From positions 1,984,001 to 2,048,000 of the forward strand of contig NZ_JAKGCT010000004.1 in the NCBI RefSeq assembly GCF_022230885.1: a DNA stretch of 64,000 nt. The letters are read 5' to 3'. Origin of the DNA: Paenalcaligenes niemegkensis. Lineage in GTDB: Bacteria; Pseudomonadota; Gammaproteobacteria; Burkholderiales; Burkholderiaceae_B. Of the stretch, positions 19,420-28,977 are shown piece after piece. Numbering within the stretch: the first letter of the stretch is position 1; each line of letters starts with the position of its first letter. A program made the translations under genes and the position numbers. Below the pieces are notes generated by a model, which worked only from the letters and a program-made list of their open reading frames with translations, had not been told where the DNA came from and searched no databases.

Positions 19420-20099
19420 TTGATGCCGAACTCTTTCATTACACTGTCAATAACCTCGTCAAGGGGTTGGGCTTTACCGTGTATATCGGTTTAGTCTCAA
19501 TTATATTGTCTCTGGGTGTAGGGCTACTTTTTGCCTTGATGCGCGTATCGCGAAACCGTCTGATCTCCAGCTTTGCTTTCGGATACAGCACAGTATTCCG
19601 TGGCACCCCTCTGCTGGTGCAGCTGTTTATTTTATATTACGGTATAGGCACGCTGGACTTCATCAGACATAGCCCAACCTTATGGTGGCTATTTAATGAT
19701 GGAGCAAAATGCGCCATACTTGCCATCGCCTTGAATAGCGGTGCCTACATCAGCGAAGTCTTCAGGGGTGGCTTTCAGTCTGTACCGGTTGGGCAAGTCG
19801 AAGCTGCCAAGGCCATAGGAATGTCCCCATGGAAACGCTTCCATAGAATTACTTTCCCCTTGGCCATACGCCAAGCCTTGCCTGCCTACAGCAACGAAAT
19901 TGTTTTGGTGATTAAAGGAACCAGTCTGGCGTCTACCATTGCTGTCATGGAACTCACTGGCTACGCTAAACGCTTAATGAACCAGAATTACGCTATTATC
20001 GAAACCTTCGTGATTGCGGGCCTTCTGTATTTGCTTATTAATTTCACCTTGCTGGCGTTGATCAATCTACTGGAGCGCTGGTTAAAAGTTTCTAATTAA
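19416..20099 (+). CDS. Polar amino-acid ABC transporter permease
   Basis: 227 residues, second HisM-type permease. It shows GLGFTVYIGLVSIILSLGVG, the FRGTPLLVQLFILYYG segment and the EAA loop EVFRGGFQSVPVGQVEAAKAIGM with conserved spacing. It begins inside the stop of the preceding permease (ATGA), consistent with translational coupling and equimolar production. The asparaginase gene follows after 22 bases. Confidence 0.92.
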   Translation: MIDAELFHYTVNNLVKGLGFTVYIGLVSIILSLGVGLLFALMRVSRNRLISSFAFGYSTVFRGTPLLVQLFILYYGIGTLDFIRHSPTLWWLFNDGAKCAILAIALNSGAYISEVFRGGFQSVPVGQVEAAKAIGMSPWKRFHRITFPLAIRQALPAYSNEIVLVIKGTSLASTIAVMELTGYAKRLMNQNYAIIETFVIAGLLYLLINFTLLALINLLERWLKVSN

Positions 20100-20121
20100 T
20101 GTCTCACTACTGAAGAGCGTC

Positions 20122-21129
20122 ATGACCCCACGTAAAACGATTGCCATCGTCGCGACAGGCGGCACGATAGCAGCTACCACCGAAGCGTCAACAGCCTTGG
20201 CTGATTACACCGTTACCCAGGGTGTCGAGGATCTTGTCTCAGCGGTGCCCGGCTTATCCGAACTTGCTGAGCTCGAAACGCACCAGGCATGTAAGCTCGA
20301 TAGCCGAAACATCGACAGTGCCGATCAACTGGATATCGCTACGCGGGTGAAGCAGCTACTTTCTGAAGAGCATATTGACGGCGTGGTGGTTGCTCACGGC
20401 ACTGATACCATGGAAGAAACTGCTGTATTTCTACATCTTTGCCTGGACTCCACCAAGCCCATAGTCATGGTCGGAGCCATGCGCCCGGCATCCGCCCTCA
20501 GCGCAGATGGTCCGATGAATTTATACCAGGCCGTACAGCTCGCCATACATTCCGAAGCTCGTCACCGCGGAGTGCTTGTGGTGGCAAACGATCGAATTCA
20601 CCTTGCCTCAGAAGTGCGCAAGCTTCATACCACTTCGGTGGGCGCTTTCTACTCAAGCAGTGGCGGCCCAGCCGGGGTAATCAACGCCGATGGCGTGCAT
20701 TTTTACGCCCCCGCCCCTTCACGGGCGGCTCTTGCCTTGATTGATCTCAACGCACTGAGCTTACCGCTTCCGAAAGTCGATATTGTTTTTGACCATCCCG
20801 ACGCCAATCCGGCCTATTACGACACAGCGATACAAAGCGGTAGTGCAGGCATAGTGATTGCTTCGGTAGGTAACGGCAGCCTGAGCCCGGCAGCCCATGC
20901 AGGCGCGCGTCAGCTTCATGAGCATGCCATTACCTGCATTCGTAGCAGCCGAATCCCTCTAGGAGCCACCACGGCCTCTGAGCTTGATGTTTTATTGCAC
21001 ACGATCGCGGGACAATTCTGGTCTGCCCAGCAGTGCAGAATTATTCTGATGCTGGCCATTGCAATAGGACTATTAAACCGAGACGAACAGGAAGCGTTAT
21101 TCCACGCCGCCTGGGAGCACGCTCGCTAG
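20122..21129 (+). CDS. L-asparaginase/glutaminase family protein
   Basis: 335 residues with both catalytic signatures: ATGGTIAATTEAS near residue 12 (first Thr nucleophile) and VVVAHGTDTMEETAVFLHL near residue 90 (second Thr and Asp). It hydrolyses asparagine, and possibly glutamine, to the acid and ammonia. No signal peptide is visible, so it should be cytoplasmic although its sequence is of the type II lineage. The C-terminal RSSRIPLGATTASELD region differs from the usual glycine-rich form. Being last in a polar amino-acid ABC operon, it points to asparagine/glutamine as the imported substrate. It overlaps the convergent pseudouridine synthase by 33 bases. Confidence 0.9.
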   Translation: MTPRKTIAIVATGGTIAATTEASTALADYTVTQGVEDLVSAVPGLSELAELETHQACKLDSRNIDSADQLDIATRVKQLLSEEHIDGVVVAHGTDTMEETAVFLHLCLDSTKPIVMVGAMRPASALSADGPMNLYQAVQLAIHSEARHRGVLVVANDRIHLASEVRKLHTTSVGAFYSSSGGPAGVINADGVHFYAPAPSRAALALIDLNALSLPLPKVDIVFDHPDANPAYYDTAIQSGSAGIVIASVGNGSLSPAAHAGARQLHEHAITCIRSSRIPLGATTASELDVLLHTIAGQFWSAQQCRIILMLAIAIGLLNRDEQEALFHAAWEHAR

Positions 21130-22059
21130 TTGTCGCTGACTGCAGTATTCACGATACTGTCCATCAATAGGGTCTACAAAAGCCACCCGCCGTGCCAAAA
21201 GCTGCAACGGACGACGATAATCGTCAATAGCACGGTTCTTGTCCCAAACGGGGTAATACGAGTCGTTCAGTATTGGACACCCCAGGCCACTCATGTGCAC
21301 GCGCAACTGATGTTTACGTCCCGTTATGGGACGAAGCTGGTAATGCGTTAGCGATTGTCGCTGCTCAGAGTCGAACCAGGTGGCGAGCGTCTCAACAACG
21401 GTCTCGCTATTCGGCACGCCTTCAACTTCCCGCACGACGAACTCCCCGGCAGTAAGCTCAATGCACGAACGTCTGTTAAAGGGCAAGGACTGGCCGGTGT
21501 ATGTGGGGGCGACAGCCTCGTAGACTTTTCCTACCTTTTGAGTTTGGAACAAACGCTGATAGGCGCCCCTATATTCTGGCTTTACGCAAAACAGGAGTAC
21601 ACCCGCCGTATCACGATCCAGACGATGCAAGGGCGTAATATCACTGTTATCAAAGGCCAAGCGAACCCGGGTTAAAGCTGTCTCCCGAAGATAGCTGCCT
21701 GTTGGAACACTGGCCAGAAAATGAGGTTTATCCACCGCGATCAAATGCTGATCCGCGTGCAAAATCGATAATTCAAAAGGAACAATCGCTTCGTTTTCAA
21801 CTTCTCGGTAATACCAGAGCCACTGATCAGGCTGATAAGGCGTAGTCATCGCCTGTGCCTCACCTGAGCCGTTCACGATATCGCCGCGACTAATGCGGCT
21901 CTCCAGCCCGGACGGATCAAGATGCACAAAACGCTCAAACAGGAATTCGCCCAGCGTTTGCCATTGTCCCCTGGGTAACCACACCCTGCTTGGTGCGATC
22001 CCTTCACGCACTGGTAATGGCGGAACTATCTTGCTTTTTTTCTGTTGATTCTGAGACAC
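21097..22059 (-). CDS. RluA-family pseudouridine synthase
   Basis: 320 residues. The catalytic loop HRLDRDTAGVLLFC (active Asp in RLD) lies near residue 145, preceded by ILHADQHLIAVDKPHFLASVPTG and followed by YQLRPITGRKHQLRVHMSGLGCPILND, the RluA-family ordering. It isomerises uridine to pseudouridine in rRNA or tRNA; the target cannot be assigned from sequence. The N-terminal 80 residues replace a standard S4 domain. Its 3' end overlaps the asparaginase gene in the opposite orientation. Confidence 0.9.
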   Translation of the reverse strand: MSQNQQKKSKIVPPLPVREGIAPSRVWLPRGQWQTLGEFLFERFVHLDPSGLESRISRGDIVNGSGEAQAMTTPYQPDQWLWYYREVENEAIVPFELSILHADQHLIAVDKPHFLASVPTGSYLRETALTRVRLAFDNSDITPLHRLDRDTAGVLLFCVKPEYRGAYQRLFQTQKVGKVYEAVAPTYTGQSLPFNRRSCIELTAGEFVVREVEGVPNSETVVETLATWFDSEQRQSLTHYQLRPITGRKHQLRVHMSGLGCPILNDSYYPVWDKNRAIDDYRRPLQLLARRVAFVDPIDGQYREYCSQRQLASVLPGGVE

Positions 22060-22135
22060 GGCTACGATCTATACCTTTGGTGTTGAAACACGTATTTGCT
22101 TCAGCTTATTTTCGCTTATTGAGATAATGCTTGCA

Positions 22136-22171
22136 CAAAAAAACCCTCATCCCACTGATTCAGGATGAGGG
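22136..22171 (-). terminator. Rho-independent terminator of the TAXI-TRAP operon
   Basis: Read on the minus strand, a 9-bp stem CCCTCATCC / GGATGAGGG with a 10-base loop is followed by seven T. It lies 24 bases after the stop of the TRAP permease gene, a textbook intrinsic terminator for that strand. Confidence 0.9.
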
Positions 22172-22194
22172 AATTTCAACAGCAAAGCTCAAGC

Positions 22195-24845
22195 TCAGGC
22201 GTAAGTTCCAGTTTTCAGAACAGGCTGGGGCTCCGTACGCAACCTGAAACCCTGCCTCCAGTAGACAAAGATCAGCAATAAGAGAGCAGGTAGATACATC
22301 CAGTATTCAGACGGACGATCTGGGTTAGGAGACTTCACCCCTACGATATCCCAGCCTTGCTCCCAGCCCGCACGGCGTGCCTGGCTACCGAAGTTAATGC
22401 TGGAGATCTGCACCGCGTCACCAAATGCCATGACGTTAATACCAGCAAGACCTAGGCGCTGCCGCCCTGCCTCTTCGCCTGTAGCCGCACTGCCTTCAGG
22501 GAGCTGTGGTAGCTGAGACGCCACTGTTTTGCTGATTTCATCACCCTCAATGTTAATCCCTTCGATCATTACCACCAGACGCTCCTCTTCGGATACATCA
22601 GCAGCAACCTGCATTAACTCGGTAGGCGCCAAAGTCAGGTATTTGGGCTCGATCTTATCCATGAACCAGTCGGGTCTAAACATCATGAAGGTGACCAGCA
22701 GGCACATTAAGACCTCGTACCATCTGGACTTAACGCGCATCCAGCGCATCGTCACGGTAGCAAAGGCCAGGGAGCCTAAAATAGATCCGCCAATGACCAG
22801 GACCAGCTCATACCAGTTTGCCACCCCGATCAGTAGCAACAAGGGGTTAAAGATAAACATGAAAGGCAAAATGGCGGTACGCATCGCGTACTTAAACCCT
22901 TCAATACCCGTTTTAAGGGGTCTTCGCCGGATATCGCGGCCGCCGCAAAAGTGGCCAACCCCACTGGTGGAGTTACATCGGCCATTAAGCCAAAGTAAAA
23001 GACGAACATGTGCACAGCGATCAGGGGAATAATCAAGCCGCTTTGTGCCCCAAGCTCGACCACCACTGGCGCCATCAACGTCGCCATCAAGATGTAATTA
23101 GCTGTGGTGGGCATACCCAGGCCCAATATCAGGCACACGACCGCCGTAAAGCCCAGCATGATCAGCACATTACCCATGGAAACGAGTTCGACAAAGGCTG
23201 TCATGCGCAAGCCCAGACCCGTTAAGGTGATGGCGCCGACAATAAGGCCGGCCGTACCGCATGCCAGCCCGATGCCAATCATGTTGCGCGCCCCGGCTTG
23301 CAAGCCGGCTACCGTGTCGACAACCCCTTCTTTTGCGGCTCCGCCCATGGGCAGCTTACGGAAAAACGCAATGATTGGTCGCTGCGTGAGCATCAATACA
23401 ACCATGGTGGTCACTGCCCAAAAGGCAGAAAGACCCGGTGACAGGCGTTCGACTGTAAGGCTCCATACCAGCACACCAATGGGCAACAGGTAAAATAAAC
23501 CTGTACGCACGGTAGGCCAAACTTCTGGGCGCTTTGCGTCAGTGACGCTTACGGTTTTAGGTAAATCCGGATGACGGGCGGCTACCCACATCAAGTACAC
23601 ATAAAGCACGGCCAGTATCGAGACCAATATGCCAAAGGCATGCCCGGGGAAGATTCGCTGCACCCCCACGCCCACCCAATAGACAGCGCCTACGACTGCG
23701 ATGGTTCCGGAAAACCCCATCGCAATGCCGGTCACCCTTTGGAACAATGTACGAGAGCGGCCAGCGCCCATCATGGGCTGGATGCCGATTTTCAGTGCTT
23801 CCAGATGAACGATATAGAAAAGAGAAACATAAGAAAGAAGAGCAGGCAAGAAGGCATGTCGAATAATGTCGGTGTACGGAATACCCACGTATTCGATCAT
23901 CAGGAAAGCCGCTGCACCCATGACAGGCGGCATAATCTGACTATCGGCCGAAGCCGAGGTTTCAATCGCCCCCGCCTTGATCCCGCCGTAGCCGGCACGC
24001 TTCATCAAGGGTATTGTGAAGATTCCGGTGGTAACGACGTTAGCTACCGACGAAGCAGAAACAATACCGTTTACAGCCGACGACATTACCGCCACTTTAG
24101 CCGGACCGCCACGTAAATGGCCCAGCAATGCAAACGACACCTGCATCATATAATTTCCGGCCCCGCATCGGTCAAGAAGCGAGCCTAGCATCACGAAGAT
24201 AAAGATATACGACACGGATACGCCCAAGGCTACGCCAAAGACGCCCTCAGTCGTTAACCACATATGGGATACCATTCGCTCGAGCGACGCGCCCCGGTGC
24301 GCCAGAGCGTCAGGCAGCATAGGGCCCAAAAACACATACCCAATGAAAATCGCGCCTAAGACCGCCATTGGAGCGCCCAGCGCCCGGCGGGTGGCCTCAA
24401 GCAGCAGCAACAGGCCCACGCTCGCGACCACAACGTCTTGCGTGGTGGGGCTACCTGGGCGTATGGCTAACTCTTTGTAGAACAAGAATAAATAAGCGCC
24501 GCAAAACGCTGCAATGACCGCCAGTATCCAATCTTGAATAGGGATGGTGTCTCGGCGGGAGCGCTTTGTAGCGGGGTAAGCCAGATAGGCTAAAAACATA
24601 GCCGCGCCCAAGTGCAAAGCGCGTGCTTCAGTATCGTTAAATATCGCTATATTCCATGTAAATGGAAGTGGCGATGCATACCACAATTGAAATATGGCCC
24701 ACATAAGGGCGCCAACAAAAATAACGGCGCCAAATAACCCACCGACATTTCGGCCGCCCCGGTCGATTTCCGCTACAAGCTGCTCTAGCTGCTCTACTGG
24801 CGGCTCAGCACTAACGCTCATCGGGTTTTCTTGTGCTTTAGTCAT
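22195..24845 (-). CDS. TRAP transporter fused permease, 4TM/12TM type with DUF3394 (frameshifted near 22911-22914)
   Basis: Membrane subunit of a TAXI-type TRAP transporter in which DctQ- and DctM-like parts are fused. N-terminal four-helix region (residues about 35-180), then a long DctM-like domain with SAVNGIVSASSVANVVTTG, SADSQIMPPVMGAAAFLMIEYVGIPY and LGLGMPTTANYILMATL. A C-terminal extension (DUF3394-like) ends the protein. The frame breaks after EDPLK; one more A opposite the four T at 22911-22914 restores EDPLKTGIEGFKYAMRTAILPFMFIFNPLLL. Repaired length 883 residues, typical of the fused form. It lies downstream of its binding protein in the same operon. Confidence 0.9.
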
Positions 24846-24873
24846 ACATTTTTAGCCTATTAGGCATTCAAAC

Positions 24874-24890
24874 AAGAGGGCCGCCCTCTT
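24874..24890 (-). terminator. Intercistronic hairpin between TAXI binding protein and TRAP permease
   Basis: Seven-bp stem AAGAGGG / CCCTCTT with a 3-base loop in the 144-base gap between the two genes, without a T tract. As with the hairpin after dctP, it probably adjusts the ratio of binding protein to permease. Confidence 0.45.
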
Positions 24891-24989
24891 GAGGCAGCCC
24901 GTTTTTGAACTACAGATTATTAATAGCGGGCGCTACACACAGAACCGCCCCAAACCAACAGCCGGGGCCGTCTGTAGAAAACTCTACAG

Positions 24990-25987
24990 TTATAGCAGGC
25001 CTTGCTCTTTGAAGAACTTCTCTGCACCTGGGTGCAAAGGCGCACTCAGACCATTTTTAACCATATCTTCTTTCTCGAGCAGACTAAAAGCGGGATGTAA
25101 GCGCTTGAAATCTTCAAAGTTGTTAAAGACCGCTTTCACGACTTCGTATACCAGTTCATCGGCAACATCTTCTGATGTGACAAAAGTAGCCAGTACACCA
25201 TAGGTGTTGGTTTCATCAGGATTGTTGGGGTATAAGCCCCCGGGATCGTTACATTCGCGTAATAAGGGAACTCGGCCACCAAGGCATCTGGTGCTTCGCC
25301 AGTTAGCGATACCAATTGCGCGCCACATGTAGTGGTTGGATCCTGGATGTTGGCTGAAGGATGACCTACGCCGTAGAAGAACCCGTCGATCTTGCCATCA
25401 CATAACGCTTGCCCGTGCTCGTCTGGGCGGAGCTCGGAGGCCAGTGAAAAGAAGCTCAGGTCCGTTTTCATTTCAGCCAGGAGCTGCTCCATGGATGCAC
25501 GAGTGCCCGAACCTGGATTGCCCACATTAAAGCGCTTGCCTTTAAGATCACTGAACTCTTTAATATTGGCTTCTTTGCGAGTCACGACAGTGAAAGGCTC
25601 TGGGTGCAGGGAAAAGACGGAGCGCAGTTTCTTGAACTCGCCTGCATCGCTGAACTGACCATCGCCATTGTAAGCGTTATACGCCACGTCGGACTGCACA
25701 ACGCCAAGGTCGAGTTCGCCTGCTTTAATCGTATTGACGTTAAATACCGATCCACCCGTAGACTCTACAGAACAACGTACACCGTGCTGGGCGCGGTCTT
25801 TGTTAACCAAGCGGCAAATTGCTCCCCCTGCGGCGTAATAAACCCCCGTTACACCGCCTGTTCCGATGCTCACAAACTTCTGCTGGGCTACAGCAGGCAG
25901 AGGTGCGATCAGCATAGCGCAAAGTGTTGCACCAGCGGTCAGCGCCAAACCTTTCCCGCGCATTGATTTGTTAAACAACTTTCGCAT
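24990..25987 (-). CDS. TAXI-family TRAP transporter solute-binding protein (frameshifted in 25237-25241)
   Basis: TAXI (TRAP-associated extracytoplasmic immunogenic) binding protein. A signal peptide ([20 protein letters not shown] region) precedes [23 protein letters not shown], the diagnostic TAXI N-terminus. Downstream are [17 protein letters not shown] and [21 protein letters not shown]. The five-C run at 25237-25241 should be six: this joins [11 protein letters not shown] to [21 protein letters not shown]. Repaired length 332 residues. A GGAGAAG site precedes the start at 25987. Ligands of the family are mostly small carboxylates and amino acids; none can be chosen here. Confidence 0.9.
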
Positions 25988-26438
25988 CTTCTTCTCCTTT
26001 GGGGTGACCCCCTCTTGGTCGCAGACTGATTATCTGCAGAATTTATGTATTCGTCTGATTTTGTATAGCTAAAGACCAGAGGGTGTAAAACCTCAGAAAA
26101 ACACCAGATTAAAAACAGAAATACCTTAGGTGAAAAATTCGTTATCTGATGTTCTGCTAATTGTCTTGACTACAAAAAGTAAACTGAACTAATTATTAGC
26201 GACAACCATAATGAGCACCATTGGGTTTTGCACTAATGCCCAGTATTATGTTCAGTATATTGGTTAAGCACCCAACGTATATATGGCTGGCTCGAGTAAA
26301 AAATATCGCCGAGCGAATTTAAGCATATGTTACTGCCGATATCTGAAGTATCCGGCTTTTACGACTAAGTGTTTACCCTAGACCATGACGAATCAAATCA
26401 AGCGACGAACAATACACATCAGTAAACTCCAAAGGCAT
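25988..26438. other. Gene-free stretch, probable promoter region of the TAXI-TRAP operon
   Basis: 451 AT-rich bases between the start of the TAXI binding-protein gene and the end of the acylphosphatase gene, both on the minus strand. No open frame with family resemblance and no RNA gene was recognised. It should hold the TAXI operon promoter and the 3' end of the acyP transcript. Confidence 0.6.
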
Positions 26439-26729
26439 TTAGCGCAATTGAAAATGCTTATAGTGTTTATCTTCAAACGAGCGCTGTGAATGAACGTTCT
26501 GCACCACGGCATTCTCTGGCCCCTTATGTAACCACGAGAGTAATAAATCAATATTATCAATCGGGCCTTGTAACAACAGCTCTACTGAGCCATCAGGGGC
26601 ATTCCTCACCCACCCGTTCACCTTGTACAAATGAGCATGGCGCACAGTAGCGGTTCTAAACCCTACACCTTGTACTTTTCCTGTAACGGTCACTTCCAAG
26701 GTCTCGATGTTGGTGTTATTGCTGAGCAT
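26439..26729 (-). CDS. acyP: Acylphosphatase
   Basis: 96 residues, normal acylphosphatase size. Both signature motifs are present: VTGKVQGVGFRTATVRHA with the catalytic Arg, and VNGWVRNAPDGSVELLLQG with the catalytic Asn. It hydrolyses carboxyl-phosphate bonds such as acetyl phosphate in the cytoplasm. Single-gene unit divergent from the GGDEF/EAL gene at 26865. Confidence 0.95.
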   Translation of the reverse strand: MLSNNTNIETLEVTVTGKVQGVGFRTATVRHAHLYKVNGWVRNAPDGSVELLLQGPIDNIDLLLSWLHKGPENAVVQNVHSQRSFEDKHYKHFQLR

Positions 26730-26864
26730 ACTTTCCCCTATAGATAACGGTAGGCAAATAAGGCCTCGGATGCCTACAATACCGACTAAACGCTTAAGTG
26801 CTATCTTAATCTGCCGCTACGATCGTCATACATCATCAAAGACGTAACATTAACCGATTATTAA

Positions 26865-28922
26865 GTGGCAATAATGAGTGCATGGACTCACACTCTCAGT
26901 AGTATTTTATTAGGCTGCGCCACGCTGCTTAGCGGCACGCCCGTTGCCGGTAAAACGGCCGAACCGCTGACGAATATCATCTGTGACAAGCAAATATGCA
27001 TGGATGGCTTAACCGCCGGCTATATTGACATTGTCCCCGGTCTCGTACAGAGAGTTGCCCAGCGAGCAGATCTAAATTTGCGGTCTGACGAGGCCGATGT
27101 AGCCGCAGCGCCTACCACTTCCAACCACAATGGCTGGTTTTGGGGCGGCCTTATACTGCTGGTATCAATGCTGGTTACCAGTCTGATCTTTGTGTGCAGG
27201 CTTCGTGCCAAAGTCACTCACCAGCGCAGGCGCCTGGTCGCTTCTGAAAAAAGACTTAATATCATTCTTGACAGTGTTGATGCACATATCTACATCAAGA
27301 GTCGCGACCTGCGGTATCTGTATGCCAATAAGAAAATGTGCGAATTCTTTAACATTAGTCCTAAAGAAATTATCGGTAAAAACGACGTGGACATCGGCGT
27401 GCACTCTAGCACCGCTGCTGAAATTCAACACAATGACCGCCAGGTTATTGCCCGTGGTGAACGCATCGCAGTAGAGGAACACTACTACGGTGCAGACAAC
27501 AAAAACAAAAGCACTTTCTTCTCAATTAAATTACCGCTTCATTCGGAAGGAGAGCAGGAAGAAGCGCTTTGCGGTATTTCTACCGACATAACCGCCTACA
27601 AAGCCACCCGCGAGGCCAATCACCAACTGGCATTTTTCGATCCACTCACAGAACTGCCTAACCGCCGTCTGCTGTTAAGCCGTCTAAGTAGCGTATTGCA
27701 TACCGCACGACAATATCAAGTAATTGGTGCCGTGCTATTTATTGATCTGGATAACTTCAAGCATGTTAATGATGCGCGGGGGCACGCCGTCGGGGATGCC
27801 TTGCTAAAACGTGTGGCGCTACGGCTAACACGCATGATGCGCGAACACGATACGGTCGCCCGTATCGGTGGCGACGAGTTCGTTATTTTGCTTACGCGCC
27901 TGGGAGAGAGCCTGGAAGAAGGAAGCAGGGCAGCCCTGGTCATTAGTGAACGCGTACGCCTGGCACTAGAGCAATCGTTCTTTATTGAATCACAGGCTTA
28001 TCTCACCAGCGTCTCTATTGGCGTCTCATTTGTGACAGCTGACACCCGCAGTGTTGAGGACGTATTGCGTGAAGCAGACACCGCCATGTATCGTTCCAAA
28101 GAGGCTGGAAGAAACCGGGTCGCACTCTACCACGAAAGCATGAAAGCCGAGGTAGAAGAGCGGCTGAGCCTGGAACGAGATCTGGCCTATGCCATCGGCT
28201 CTGAACAGCTTGAAATGTATATCCAGCCTCAACATAGCCGTCAGCGGGACATCATCGGGGTCGAGCTATTGATTCGCTGGCACCATCCTGAGCGAGGTCT
28301 GATTTCTCCGGAACGCTTCATTCCTATTGCCGAAGAAACACAGTTGATCTCAAGGTTGGGAGACTGGGCACTGGCAGAGGCCTGCAAGCTTTTGCTACGT
28401 TATCCTCATAACCGATTTACTGTTTCCATTAACATCAGCCCCTCGCAATTTAAGCAATATGACTTTTTACAACGCGTGAAAAAAATCATTGCTGACTTCA
28501 ATGCACCCGCCCATCGGTTGATTCTCGAAGTAACCGAAGGAATGCTGATGGACGACCAGCATCACACCATTAGCCTGATGGACGATCTCGTCAAATTAGG
28601 AGTGCGTTTTGCCATTGACGACTTTGGCACCGGCTATTCAAACCTGGCAGCATTAAAGCGCCTGCCTCTGTATGAATTAAAAATTGACCGTAGCCTGGTT
28701 CAGGACATACACACCGACAGCGATAGCGCGACAATTGTGCGCGCTGTGCTGGCCATGGGCCAGCAACTACGCCTGCACGTGGTGGCGGAAGGCGTAGAAA
28801 CTAATGACCAGGCGGTTTTTCTGGATCACCATCGCTGCTCTGCTTTGCAAGGACACTTATTTGCACGAGCAATGACTCCGGGAGATTGGCAGGACTATCT
28901 GACAACACATAATTTATTGTAG
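26865..28922 (+). CDS. PAS-GGDEF-EAL cyclic-di-GMP signalling protein
   Basis: 685 residues. N-terminal secretion-like helix (about 8-28), a short extracytoplasmic stretch, a membrane helix (91-111), a PAS domain (about 130-245), GGDEF (about 255-415) and EAL (about 435-680). The GGDEF active site is intact (RIGGDEFVILL, residues about 333-343), as are FDPLTELPNRR and DLDNFKHVND. The EAL domain keeps VELLIRWHHPERG, EVTEGMLM, IDDFGTGYSNL, KIDRSL and AEGVE. It could therefore both make and degrade c-di-GMP. The given start is a GTG; the ATG at 26874 is an equally good candidate. Only about 60 extracytoplasmic residues are present, too few for a known sensor fold. Confidence 0.92.
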   Translation: MAIMSAWTHTLSSILLGCATLLSGTPVAGKTAEPLTNIICDKQICMDGLTAGYIDIVPGLVQRVAQRADLNLRSDEADVAAAPTTSNHNGWFWGGLILLVSMLVTSLIFVCRLRAKVTHQRRRLVASEKRLNIILDSVDAHIYIKSRDLRYLYANKKMCEFFNISPKEIIGKNDVDIGVHSSTAAEIQHNDRQVIARGERIAVEEHYYGADNKNKSTFFSIKLPLHSEGEQEEALCGISTDITAYKATREANHQLAFFDPLTELPNRRLLLSRLSSVLHTARQYQVIGAVLFIDLDNFKHVNDARGHAVGDALLKRVALRLTRMMREHDTVARIGGDEFVILLTRLGESLEEGSRAALVISERVRLALEQSFFIESQAYLTSVSIGVSFVTADTRSVEDVLREADTAMYRSKEAGRNRVALYHESMKAEVEERLSLERDLAYAIGSEQLEMYIQPQHSRQRDIIGVELLIRWHHPERGLISPERFIPIAEETQLISRLGDWALAEACKLLLRYPHNRFTVSINISPSQFKQYDFLQRVKKIIADFNAPAHRLILEVTEGMLMDDQHHTISLMDDLVKLGVRFAIDDFGTGYSNLAALKRLPLYELKIDRSLVQDIHTDSDSATIVRAVLAMGQQLRLHVVAEGVETNDQAVFLDHHRCSALQGHLFARAMTPGDWQDYLTTHNLL

Positions 28923-28977
28923 TGTGCAAATAAAAGGGCTAAACCAAAGTGGTCGCGATTACGTTGATGCCCCTCGG

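Noticed and set aside
23571..24116. 181-residue plus-strand frame inside the TRAP permease gene
   Set aside because: Rich in His, Arg and Ser and opposite a strongly conserved membrane protein; a shadow frame.
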